NCBI RefSeq assembly: GCF_014154935.1
Contig: NZ_JACEHH010000007.1
Span: forward strand, 1 to 64,000
DNA: 64,000 nucleotides
Origin: Stieleria mannarensis
Lineage (GTDB): Bacteria; Planctomycetota; Planctomycetia; Pirellulales; Pirellulaceae
Direction of reading: 5' to 3'
Shown here one piece after another: positions 34,952 through 44,148 of the stretch. Each line of letters starts with the position of its first letter. Within the stretch, counting starts at the first letter, position 1. A model generated the notes under the pieces. The model was not told the origin of the DNA. It saw nothing but the letters and a program-made list of their open reading frames with translations, and did not search any database. Position numbers and translations under genes: made by a program.

Positions 34952-35775
34952 ATCGCGGTGATCTATGCGGGGAAGGGACGTTGCGGGGAAAACCTGGCAG
35001 CGACAGAGTGTGATCGAAAATGCCCGGCCTTCAAAGCCGCCCCCCGGACGCCGCCAGACCATCTGGGACGAAGCCCGCGGCGAATAAATAATTTGACGAT
35101 CGCCCCGCCGGACGGATAAACTAATGGGGTAGCGGATGTTCGACGTAACCGTAGCTACGCTCGCCAGAGCGTGGACGGTGCAGCGGCCCACACCGGAACT
35201 CAGCACAGCCCTTGGTCACCAGCCCCCGATTCACCTCCGCGTGCAGAGGGCCGGAATCCAGCTTCTGGCGAAGGTAGCTACGTGAGAGCACGTCCCAGAG
35301 GCCGTTGCGATACAGGGACCACTTTTCTCCTCCTTTTCCACTCCCATCCCCCCTAGCGAAGGTATCGCTTGGAAACGTTTGCTGTGACGCATTCGACACG
35401 GGTGTCGCCCAAACCGATCTCGCATGGGCGAATCGGTGTGCGCGAGCGATTGCAATTTTGGGTCAATCAGCACATTCGGAACGAGCAGAGCGGGGTAAAT
35501 TTGACATCGCGGTCGGCCAAGCGTGGAGAAGATGGCGGTGTCGGAGTACTCTGCGTGCCGGAGGCGAGGTGCATTTTTTGGCGCCGTTTTGCAACGGGGG
35601 CGAAAAATCTGTCACAATTCCGGCAAAGATCGCCCAAGGATTTTTGTCATCATTCGTTTATTGGATTACCCGCTGACGCTTCCACACCTGCAGTTGAAGG
35701 TTGGTTGCCGTCGATCGGAGCGGACGTTTGATGGCCCGAGCCATTCACTCATCACTTTTTCGTTAGCGTTCAACC
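34952..35775. other. intergenic region upstream of the pilM-like operon
   Basis: About 820 bases between divergent genes. It contains the second CGTAGCTAC palindrome (35150-35282). Other short frames look spurious. Promoters for the GH38-like gene and for the pilM-like operon are expected near the two ends. Confidence 0.5.
35150..35282. repeat. palindromic repeat with CGTAGCTAC arms, copy 2
   Basis: Left arm CGTAGCTACGCTCGCCAGAG (35150 onward, then CGTGG), right arm CTTCTGGCGAAGGTAGCTAC then G (35262-35282). The arms match those at 7898-7961 almost exactly, while the middle is about 87 bases instead of 25. Confidence 0.75.
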
Positions 35776-37992
35776 ATGGCCAAGAGCACTTCAGTTTGGG
35801 GAATCGAGATCGGACAATCAGCCCTCAAGGCGCTGCGTTGTACGAAAGTCGATGAAGAAGTCGTCGCGACCGCGTTCGACTACATCGAATACCCCAAAAT
35901 CTTAAGTCAGCCCGAAGCGGATCCCGAGGAGTTGATCGCCGACGCGATCAGCCAACTGATGGAACGCAACGAGGGGATGACCGACAAGATCTGCATCAGT
36001 GTCCCCGGCCAGAGCGGTCTGTCAAAATTCTTCAAACCGCCGCCGGTCGAAGTCAAAAAGATTGCCGATCTGGTCCGCTACGAGGCCCGTCAACAGATCC
36101 CGTTCGAATTGTCCGACGTGGTCTGGGATTACCAGATGATGCCCGGCAGCATGGTCGAAGACGGCTATGCCCTCGACAGCGAAGTCGGGTTGTTTGCGAT
36201 GAAACGTGAACAGGCCAACCGACAACTGGCCCCCTTTGACACCGCCAACCTGGAAGTCGACGTCGTCCAACTGGCCCCGATCGCGCTGTACAACATGGTC
36301 GCCTATGACCGCTTGGGCGAACGGCTGGACGGTGAAATCTTCAACTCCGACGATCCGCCGCCGTCCAGCGTGATTCTGTCGATCGGGACCGACAGCTCGG
36401 ACTTGATCGTCACCAACGGTTTTCGAATCTGGCAACGCAGCATGCCGATCGGCGGGAATCACTTCACCCGCCAGCTGACCAAAGACCTGAAGATGACGTT
36501 CGCCAAGGCCGAACACATCAAACGCAACGCGCGGGAAGCGGTCGATCCCAAGCTGATCTTCCAAACCATGCGCCCGGTCTTCAACGACCTGGTCACCGAA
36601 GTCCAGCGTTCGATCGGCTTCTTCCGCAGCATCGATCGCAAAGCCGACATCACCGAATTGTTGATCACCGGGAACACCGTCAAAATGCCGGGACTGGCGG
36701 CCTACCTGGGCAAGAACCTGGGCTTCGAAGTCCACACCCTGGACCGCTTCAACCGTTTGGGCGGCGACGACGTGCTGGCCATCCCGACTTTCCGCGATAA
36801 CGCGACCACCTTCGCGGTCTGTTACGGGCTGTGTTTGCAAGGGCTGGGCATCTCCCAAATCCATGCCAGCCTGGTCCCGCAAGAAATCATCACCCAGCGG
36901 ATGATTCGTGCCAAGAAACCCTGGACCGTCGCGGGATTGGCGATCCTGATGTTCGGCATGTCCGCCAATTTCTACTTCGCCCAAAACAGCTGGCAAGAAA
37001 GTCACGATGACATTTGGAAGAGCGCCAATAGCGCCGTCACCAGCATGGCGAACTACGCCAACGAGCACCGCGACACCGATAGCGAGCTGGAAAAGAAACT
37101 CACCTATTTGAACGCCGTCGGCGAAGAGATCACCGGCGATGCGGAGAATCGCGTGCTGTGGATGGAGCTGATCCGCGGCGTCAATCAGATCATCCCACGC
37201 GGTGTGTACGAAGGTGTCGAGCCCGGCCAGATGCCCAGTCCCAAGGACGTGCCCTACGAAGACCGAATCGATTTCCAAATCACATCGTTCGAAACCAAGT
37301 ACTACGAGGACATCACCGAATGGTATGACAAACGGAAGAAACGATTCGCCGACGAGAAGGCGGACTGGGAAAAGCTGATGGACATCACCCGGGAGCCCGG
37401 CGAGGTGCCCGCCGAACCGGAACCGCCGACCGGTCCGTTCTGGGTCGTCGAGTTGCAAGGCTACCACTACTACAACAACCCGGAACGAGTCGGTCTGGAT
37501 GGAAACAACCACACCCGCAAGTACTTGACCACCGCCTTCCTGGACCCCAGCCGACTGCCCGACGACGTGGCCAACCGGATCATCCGACTGCCCGACCCGA
37601 ATGACCCGTCGGCGGATTTGATCGAGTACACGCCGGCCGAGCTGGGGATCAGTTACCCGTTGATGCTGGATATCGAAACGGCGATCGAAGAAAAGATCCC
37701 CAATCCAGAATATGAACCTCCTCTCGCCGGTGTGGGCACCGTGGGCGTCGGCCCAGTCGCGGGCGCCGCCGCGGCAGCCGACCCCGATGCCGAACCGGAG
37801 TTCTTCACGGCGCGGCGAATGGACTTTGCCTTCCAATTCCTTTGGACCCCCACCACCCATTCGCAGCGGATGGAAGCCAAAGAAGCCGCACGGTTGAAAG
37901 CCGAGGAAGAAGCGGCACTGCGTGGGGAAGAGACGCCGACCGAGGAAACCACCGACGCAACCTTGGACGACACCGTCGCCGCCACCCCCTAA
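35776..37992 (+). CDS. pilM: PilM-like actin-fold ATPase fused to a PilN-like membrane segment
   Basis: 738 residues. Residues about 1-350 are PilM/SHS2-type actin fold: WGIEIGQSALKALRCTK, KICISVPGQSGLSKFFKPPP, VRYEARQQIPFELSDVVWDY, VILSIGTDSSDLIVTNG, ELLITGNTVKMPGLAAYLGK. PilM binds the cytoplasmic tail of PilN in type IV pilus and type II secretion platforms. Here a transmembrane helix (PWTVAGLAILMFGMSANFYF, about 382-401) and an outer domain of ~330 residues follow in the same chain, as if PilM and PilN were fused. The extreme C-terminus is Glu/Ala/Thr-rich. It leads a three-gene operon whose other members are not recognisable pilus proteins. Confidence 0.8.
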   Translation: MAKSTSVWGIEIGQSALKALRCTKVDEEVVATAFDYIEYPKILSQPEADPEELIADAISQLMERNEGMTDKICISVPGQSGLSKFFKPPPVEVKKIADLVRYEARQQIPFELSDVVWDYQMMPGSMVEDGYALDSEVGLFAMKREQANRQLAPFDTANLEVDVVQLAPIALYNMVAYDRLGERLDGEIFNSDDPPPSSVILSIGTDSSDLIVTNGFRIWQRSMPIGGNHFTRQLTKDLKMTFAKAEHIKRNAREAVDPKLIFQTMRPVFNDLVTEVQRSIGFFRSIDRKADITELLITGNTVKMPGLAAYLGKNLGFEVHTLDRFNRLGGDDVLAIPTFRDNATTFAVCYGLCLQGLGISQIHASLVPQEIITQRMIRAKKPWTVAGLAILMFGMSANFYFAQNSWQESHDDIWKSANSAVTSMANYANEHRDTDSELEKKLTYLNAVGEEITGDAENRVLWMELIRGVNQIIPRGVYEGVEPGQMPSPKDVPYEDRIDFQITSFETKYYEDITEWYDKRKKRFADEKADWEKLMDITREPGEVPAEPEPPTGPFWVVELQGYHYYNNPERVGLDGNNHTRKYLTTAFLDPSRLPDDVANRIIRLPDPNDPSADLIEYTPAELGISYPLMLDIETAIEEKIPNPEYEPPLAGVGTVGVGPVAGAAAAADPDAEPEFFTARRMDFAFQFLWTPTTHSQRMEAKEAARLKAEEEAALRGEETPTEETTDATLDDTVAATP

Positions 37993-38058
37993 GCCCCCCC
38001 GCCGACTCGCCCGGCTGATCACCATCCACTTTCACTTTTCTCAACCCACGCAATCATC

Positions 38059-39861
38059 ATGGACCAAGTCAAAGAGTACCTGGCCGTCGCCATCAAGCAT
38101 GGATTCTGGATCGGCAGCTCGATCGTCCTGATCGGGGCTTTGGCGGTTTGGTATCTGTCCACCAGCGACCTGAATGCCCAGACAGAGTCACAGATTCGCA
38201 AGATCGAAGGTGATGTTCAGAAGGTGAGGCAGTATCAAGGCGAATTGTCGACCCAGCCGAACGATCTTTCACACCAATGGATGAACGAAAAGATCGAAGT
38301 CCGCAAACAGGAAGTCCTCACCGCCTGGCAAAACGTCTTCGACGCACAACGCGGCATCCTGACTTGGCCGACCAAGTTGAAAGATGAGTTTGTCAACGAG
38401 TTCAAGTATGTCCGTGACCCGGAAACCGGCAAGATTGACAAGAATCGGCTGAAACTGCCGTTTGAAAAATACGAGCAGTTTCCACCCTCGTCCGATGCCT
38501 ATCAGGTCAACCCCGCGCTGCTGCGGCGGTACGAGCAGTACATCGGCGAAGTCCTGCCCAGCTATGCAGAGATCGCCGGTGCAGACTGGACCGCCGATTT
38601 CAAGAAACGCGGCGGCGGAATGGGGATGGATTACGGCATGGACGACATGATGATGATGGGCGGGGGAGCACCGACGCGGCGCGCCAAAGTCAACATCACC
38701 GGCGCGATCGAAGAACCGGTCGTCAAGTGGAGCACCAGCAGCCAGGAAGCCGTGCTGAAGGACCTATTCCCGTGGCGTGGCGTCAAGGAATATCCCTCGG
38801 AACTGGACGTCTATTACTCCCAAGAAAACCTCTGGATCATGCGACAGCTGCTGGAAATCGTCGCCGCCGTCAACGGTGGTGCCCAGCAAGCCTTTGAAGC
38901 CGAAATTCGAGAGATCAAGAAACTTTCCATCGGACGCTCGGTCACCTTCAACCAAGGCAGCATCTCCGAACCTGGGTCTCGCATCACCGCCGGGTTCGGC
39001 GGCGGCATGGACGACATGATGATGATGGAAGACATGGGAGATATGTATGCCATGGACGATGGAGGCATGGGTGGTATGGGCGGCGGTACGGACAGCGAAG
39101 GCTCCGACCCCGGCGACAGTCGCTACGTCAACACCGCCAACGAACCTATCGATGCCTCGTCCCTGCGAGGGGCCTTCAGCAGCAACGACCCCGGACAGGT
39201 CGCAATTGCGGTCGCCAAACGCGTCCCCGTCATGTTGCACCTGCAAATGAACCAACAAAGTATCGCCCGCCTGCTGGCCGCCTGCGGTAGCGCCCCGCTG
39301 ATGGTCGATGTCCGCCAAGTCCGTGTCATGCCCAAGGGCGGCGCCACCAGCAGTAGCGGCGGAGGCGGAGGGTACGACATGATGGGGATGGAAGACGAAA
39401 TGATGGGCGGCATGGGAATGGGGGACATGGGAGGCATGGGAGGCGGAATGACTTCGGGAGCCCCCGACGAGTTCCCGATGGACATGGAAGTCGAAATCTA
39501 CGGCCTGATTTATTTCTACAACCCACCGAGCGAAGAATCGCTCGGTATCGAGAAGGTCAAAGACGACGTATCGATCGACGAATCGGCCGAAGTGATCGAC
39601 GCCCTGCCCGGCCCCAGCGAACCCACACCGCCAACAGCCGAACCGCCAACAGCCGAACCGCCAACAGCCGAACCGCCAACAGCCGAACCGCCAACAGCCG
39701 AACCACCGGCAACCACACCACCGGCAACCACACCACCGGCAACCACACCACCGGCAACCACACCACCGGCAGCCACACCACCGGCAGCCACACCACCGGC
39801 AGCCACACCGCCGGCAGCCACACCACCGACCGCGATGGCAATCCCCGTCGCGATCCCCTGA
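38059..39861 (+). CDS. bitopic Met/Gly/Asp-rich protein of the pilM-like operon
   Basis: 600 residues, unnamed. One N-terminal transmembrane helix (FWIGSSIVLIGALAVWYLS, about 14-33) followed by a helical region suggests a PilN/PilO-like anchor with the bulk outside. Three low-complexity tracts rich in Met, Gly and Asp occur at about 185-204 (GMGMDYGMDDMMMMGG), 314-345 and 434-464. A PilO-like segment may be PVMLHLQMNQQSIARLLAAC then PLMVDVRQVRV. The C-terminus is a run of TAEPP and TTPPA/ATPPA pentapeptides (about 523-592) encoded by a 15-bp minisatellite. It lies 66 bp after the pilM-like gene. Function unknown. Confidence 0.7.
   Translation: MDQVKEYLAVAIKHGFWIGSSIVLIGALAVWYLSTSDLNAQTESQIRKIEGDVQKVRQYQGELSTQPNDLSHQWMNEKIEVRKQEVLTAWQNVFDAQRGILTWPTKLKDEFVNEFKYVRDPETGKIDKNRLKLPFEKYEQFPPSSDAYQVNPALLRRYEQYIGEVLPSYAEIAGADWTADFKKRGGGMGMDYGMDDMMMMGGGAPTRRAKVNITGAIEEPVVKWSTSSQEAVLKDLFPWRGVKEYPSELDVYYSQENLWIMRQLLEIVAAVNGGAQQAFEAEIREIKKLSIGRSVTFNQGSISEPGSRITAGFGGGMDDMMMMEDMGDMYAMDDGGMGGMGGGTDSEGSDPGDSRYVNTANEPIDASSLRGAFSSNDPGQVAIAVAKRVPVMLHLQMNQQSIARLLAACGSAPLMVDVRQVRVMPKGGATSSSGGGGGYDMMGMEDEMMGGMGMGDMGGMGGGMTSGAPDEFPMDMEVEIYGLIYFYNPPSEESLGIEKVKDDVSIDESAEVIDALPGPSEPTPPTAEPPTAEPPTAEPPTAEPPTAEPPATTPPATTPPATTPPATTPPAATPPAATPPAATPPAATPPTAMAIPVAIP
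39628..39831 (+). repeat. 15-bp minisatellite encoding TAEPP / TTPPA / ATPPA repeats
   Basis: Tandem 15-bp units: about five CCAACAGCCGAACCG-type units, then about four CCACCGGCAACCACA and four CCACCGGCAGCCACA units, with sparse third-base changes. All are in frame in the 38059 gene, so copy-number change would only lengthen or shorten the Pro-rich tail. Confidence 0.9.
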
Positions 39862-39969
39862 TCGGCCTGGTCACTCATGGCATCCCGCCTGAGTTGCCAA
39901 CCGGTCGCACGCTGCACACACAAACCCATTCACACGACGAACCAACGTACCCGCTGACAGGGAAACACC

Positions 39970-42093
39970 ATGGACGCCGATAAACTGAAAGACTTTGCGG
40001 TCTACAATTTCGAAAAATTGATCGTTGTGATCGTCGTGCTATTGTCCGGCTTCCTGATCTACAGTGGGATGGGCCAGCCCATCATCACCGAACAACATGA
40101 TCCGGACCGGTTGGCGCAAAATGCGACCGAGGTCAAACGGCAAGTCGACGACGACCACACCGAAGCGATCGTCAACGACCCTGAGGCACCGCGTGAGCCG
40201 AAGTTCGACATCGCGATGGAACAACAAAAGTTCCTTCAGCCGATCAAATCCAGTCTCTATCAGCCCGGTCCCTGGGACCTGTCCAAAGCGAGCAAGGAGA
40301 AAGTCCGACGCAAGGATCCCGTGCTCGCCAAACCCGAAGCGGTTCGGGCCACCGGCGTGATCGCCACGTTGGCCTATCGATCCAAAGATGGCCTGTATGC
40401 GCTCAGCGATCTGGAACCCGCCGACGAACTGGAGGTCGTCGAAGCCAAACCCAAACGCAGTTCTCGACGCAGCCGTCGAAACAACATGGACGCAATGATG
40501 GGCGGAGAGGACATGATGGGCATGGACATGGAAATGGACATGATGGGCATGGACATGATGGGGATGGACATGATGGGAATGGAGTCGTCGGCCGGAGCCT
40601 CCGGACCGATCCGCAAACTGGCCGCCGACAAGAACCTCGGCATGACCCCCAAAACCACTCAATCGTTTAGCACCGGTGACGACCAACCACCGGTTCCCGG
40701 GATCGGTCTGTTCATCGCCGGGACCGCTGTGATTCCTCACAAGCAGTTGATCGATGCCTACCAAGAGGCGCTCTCCTACGCCGCCGAGTACGAACCGAAC
40801 AAGCGTGACCGCCCGCGATACGTGTCCTACCAAGTTCAGCGTGCCGACGTCACCAACAAGTCCGTCGACCAATTGACCGAAAACGATTGGATCCTGCGTG
40901 ACAGTAATGATGTCACGATTTGGAATGCCGCTAATTATTGGTCCGGATTTGCCCCTGAAATCGTTCCCGACGACTACCGGATTCCGGGGGTCACGATGTG
41001 GATTCCCCCGATCGTGCTGGACCCCTACACCGACATCGCGACACACCCGTTTGTCCCGTTGAAATCACAGCGGGTGTTGCTGGCCGAACAGATGGAAAAG
41101 GAGGCCGAAGCGGCCAAAGCGAACGCCGGACCGGTCAGCCAAGAAGACTTTGAAGTCGACATCGCTGGCGGTCAAACGCGATCCTTTGGTGGTGGCATGG
41201 ATGAAGGCTATGACATGGACATGGGGATGGACATGGACATGGGGATGGACGAGGGTTATGACATGATGGGCATGGGCGGCGGCATGGGCGGCGGCCGGCC
41301 GGCCAACGAAGGCAAGCCCGCCGAAGAAAACCCGGTCGATTACAAACTGCTGCGGTTCTACGACTTTGCCTACATCCCTGGCAAAACCTACAAGGTCAAT
41401 GGCAGGGTCGAGCCGATGGACCCGCGGGCCCCAAAACTGGGCCGCCAGTATGTCTATCGCGTGCGTTTCGCGGTCAACGATCCCAACTTTCCCATGACTC
41501 CGGAACTGCAACCGAAAAGCAAGAACCTGGACCCCGAGGCCTACAAACGCTACGTCACCCTGTCGGCCGACGCCGCACAGACGCAAAAACGCAACTACAA
41601 ACGCTGGAGCGACTGGAGCGACCCCAGCGCACCGACCGCACTGCCGCAAGGTGACCGCGCAGTGTTCGGAAGCGTCAAACCGACCAAACCACGTGTCGTG
41701 ACGGCCGGCAACCGAAAAATCGTTATCGAAGCCGAACCGCCCAAAGCAGAAGTCGTCGCATCCAGCTTTGACCCGAGCTTGGGAGTGTTCGTGCCGGCGC
41801 GGATGGAGGCGACCGAAGGCACCGTGTTGAGTACCGAAGTCGAATCGGCCGACGTCATCGATCCGATTACCCTGGAAGTCAAAAAGACGGATGCCCCCAA
41901 AGTCATCAAATCGTCCGCGACCGTGATCGATGTCGAAGGCGGCGCACCGATGGAAATTGTCGACGACGAAACGATCGTCGAACCAGGCATGTTCCTGATG
42001 ATCGACAGCAACGGTAAACTGAAGGTCAAAGATGCGACCGAAGAACAACGCTTCTATCGGATCCAGTCTTTCGCCGAAGAACGTGGCTTGTAA
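39970..42093 (+). CDS. second bitopic Met/Asp-rich protein of the pilM-like operon
   Basis: 707 residues, unnamed. One N-terminal helix (LIVVIVVLLSGFLIYSGMG, about 17-35) with a short cytoplasmic start suggests an anchored protein facing outward. Two Met/Asp tracts stand out: about 172-205 (DMMGMDMEMDMMGMDMMGMD) and about 408-445 (DMDMGMDMDMGMDEGYDMMG). A Tyr/Arg-rich segment (YDFAYIPGKTYKVNGRVEPM) and two beta-rich C-terminal blocks (VVTAGNRKIVIEAEPPKAEV; EPGMFLMIDSNGKLKVKD) follow. It lies 108 bp after its neighbour in the same direction, and the shared tract type suggests the two partner. I recognise no family. Confidence 0.7.
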   Translation: MDADKLKDFAVYNFEKLIVVIVVLLSGFLIYSGMGQPIITEQHDPDRLAQNATEVKRQVDDDHTEAIVNDPEAPREPKFDIAMEQQKFLQPIKSSLYQPGPWDLSKASKEKVRRKDPVLAKPEAVRATGVIATLAYRSKDGLYALSDLEPADELEVVEAKPKRSSRRSRRNNMDAMMGGEDMMGMDMEMDMMGMDMMGMDMMGMESSAGASGPIRKLAADKNLGMTPKTTQSFSTGDDQPPVPGIGLFIAGTAVIPHKQLIDAYQEALSYAAEYEPNKRDRPRYVSYQVQRADVTNKSVDQLTENDWILRDSNDVTIWNAANYWSGFAPEIVPDDYRIPGVTMWIPPIVLDPYTDIATHPFVPLKSQRVLLAEQMEKEAEAAKANAGPVSQEDFEVDIAGGQTRSFGGGMDEGYDMDMGMDMDMGMDEGYDMMGMGGGMGGGRPANEGKPAEENPVDYKLLRFYDFAYIPGKTYKVNGRVEPMDPRAPKLGRQYVYRVRFAVNDPNFPMTPELQPKSKNLDPEAYKRYVTLSADAAQTQKRNYKRWSDWSDPSAPTALPQGDRAVFGSVKPTKPRVVTAGNRKIVIEAEPPKAEVVASSFDPSLGVFVPARMEATEGTVLSTEVESADVIDPITLEVKKTDAPKVIKSSATVIDVEGGAPMEIVDDETIVEPGMFLMIDSNGKLKVKDATEEQRFYRIQSFAEERGL

Positions 42094-42133
42094 CGGCGAA
42101 TGCCACGTCGTTGCCGTGATCGGTAATCAGTGA

Positions 42134-42276
42134 TCTTCACCCTCCCCCTGGGAGGCTCGCGGAGGAGTATACGCTCGGAGCGGGGAGGGTTCGTTGTGGC
42201 TCGGAAGCACTCTAACACCACCAAACGCCCCTCCCCTTGCTACGCTCGACCCTCCTTTCCAGGGAGGGTGAATTCT
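42134..42276 (-). repeat. MITE-like element with CACCCTCC/GGAGGGTG ends, copy 3 (inverted, short core)
   Basis: The ends CTTCACCCTCCC...GGAGGAGT...CGGAGCGGGGAGGGTT and CTACGCTCGACCCTCCTTTC...GGAGGGTGAA match the reverse complement of the elements at 61861-62043 and 63000-63181. The central ~55 bases of those copies are replaced by an unrelated shorter segment. It sits between the pilM-like operon and hemB. Confidence 0.7.
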
Positions 42277-42279
42277 TGA

Positions 42280-43338
<1,059 letters not shown>

Positions 43339-43452
43339 TCGTGGGAGAGAGCCAACAGTAGCGGAAGCCGCCAAGGCTTTCGCTGATTCTGCGATCTCGT
43401 CTTCGTCCCGGTTCACACGCTTGGGGCTCGAGTGACAACGCCACTTCACGCT

Positions 43453-43971
43453 TCACCCGTCACCCTGGCATCCACCGGCCAACTTCTCGATCGCGTCGGT
43501 CCCCAAGCGGGTGATTCGCCAGTCCGGCAACACGTCCCCGCCGATGGCTTGATAGACGTCGATGGCGTTTTGGTTCCAATCCAACACCGCCCATTCCATC
43601 CGACCACACTTCCGTTCCACCGCAATCCCGGCCAGCGTTTGCAACAAGACCTTTCCGATGCCCCGCTTTCGAAAAGCCGGTCGGACGTAAATATCTTCCA
43701 GATAGATGCCCGGCTTGCACAGGAACGTCGAAAAATTTTCGAAGTAGATCGCGTAAGCAACCAACTGCGGTTTAGATGGGGCATCTGCGGCGACCTCCGC
43801 CACCAAGGCTTCGGCGTGGCCGCCGACGAACAGGGCCTGGTGCATGTCGTCTTCGTCGGCGGTCAATTGGTGCTCTAACTTTTCAAAGACGGCCAAATCG
43901 CGAAGCATCGCAAAGATTTCCGGCACGTCGTCTGGACGGGCCGGTCGGACGTGACAGGGTGCATCGGACAT
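43453..43971 (-). CDS. GNAT acetyltransferase, spermidine/spermine N-acetyltransferase-like
   Basis: 172 residues from the ATG at 43971 (MSDAPCHVRPARPDDVPEIF). GNAT fold: the acetyl-CoA loop is IYLEDIYVRPAFRKRGIGKV (Q/R-x-x-G-x-G/A region), preceded by a beta strand with YAIYFENFSTFLCKPG and followed by GRMEWAVLDWNQNAIDVYQA. The ...LEDIYV... and ...EWAVLDWN... blocks are typical of the SSAT/diamine acetyltransferase subgroup, so the substrate is probably a polyamine or a small amine such as thialysine. It is divergent from kinase 2. Confidence 0.85.
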   Translation of the reverse strand: MSDAPCHVRPARPDDVPEIFAMLRDLAVFEKLEHQLTADEDDMHQALFVGGHAEALVAEVAADAPSKPQLVAYAIYFENFSTFLCKPGIYLEDIYVRPAFRKRGIGKVLLQTLAGIAVERKCGRMEWAVLDWNQNAIDVYQAIGGDVLPDWRITRLGTDAIEKLAGGCQGDG

Positions 43972-44148
43972 TGCGGATCCCGGGAAAAACTTGAGTGGAC
44001 GTTGGGGGATTACCAGAAACGGCGTTCGGACCGCTCGCGGCGGCCTACGTTTACGTATGCGTCCGGAGGATGCAACCACGATCCCCCAAGCGTCCCTCAC
44101 AATCCCGACGATCGATTCGCGCGGCTCGATCCACTGCCCAGAACCGAC

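Noticed and set aside
34952..35206. upstream extension of the GH38-like gene
   Set aside because: Arg/Ser-rich, overlaps the palindromic repeat region and lacks family features.
36022..38025. 667-codon minus-strand open frame
   Set aside because: Antisense shadow of the PilM-like gene, Phe/Gly/Val/Asp-rich without motifs.
39628..39831. possible CRISPR array
   Set aside because: Units are contiguous with no spacers and are translated in frame; it is a coding minisatellite.
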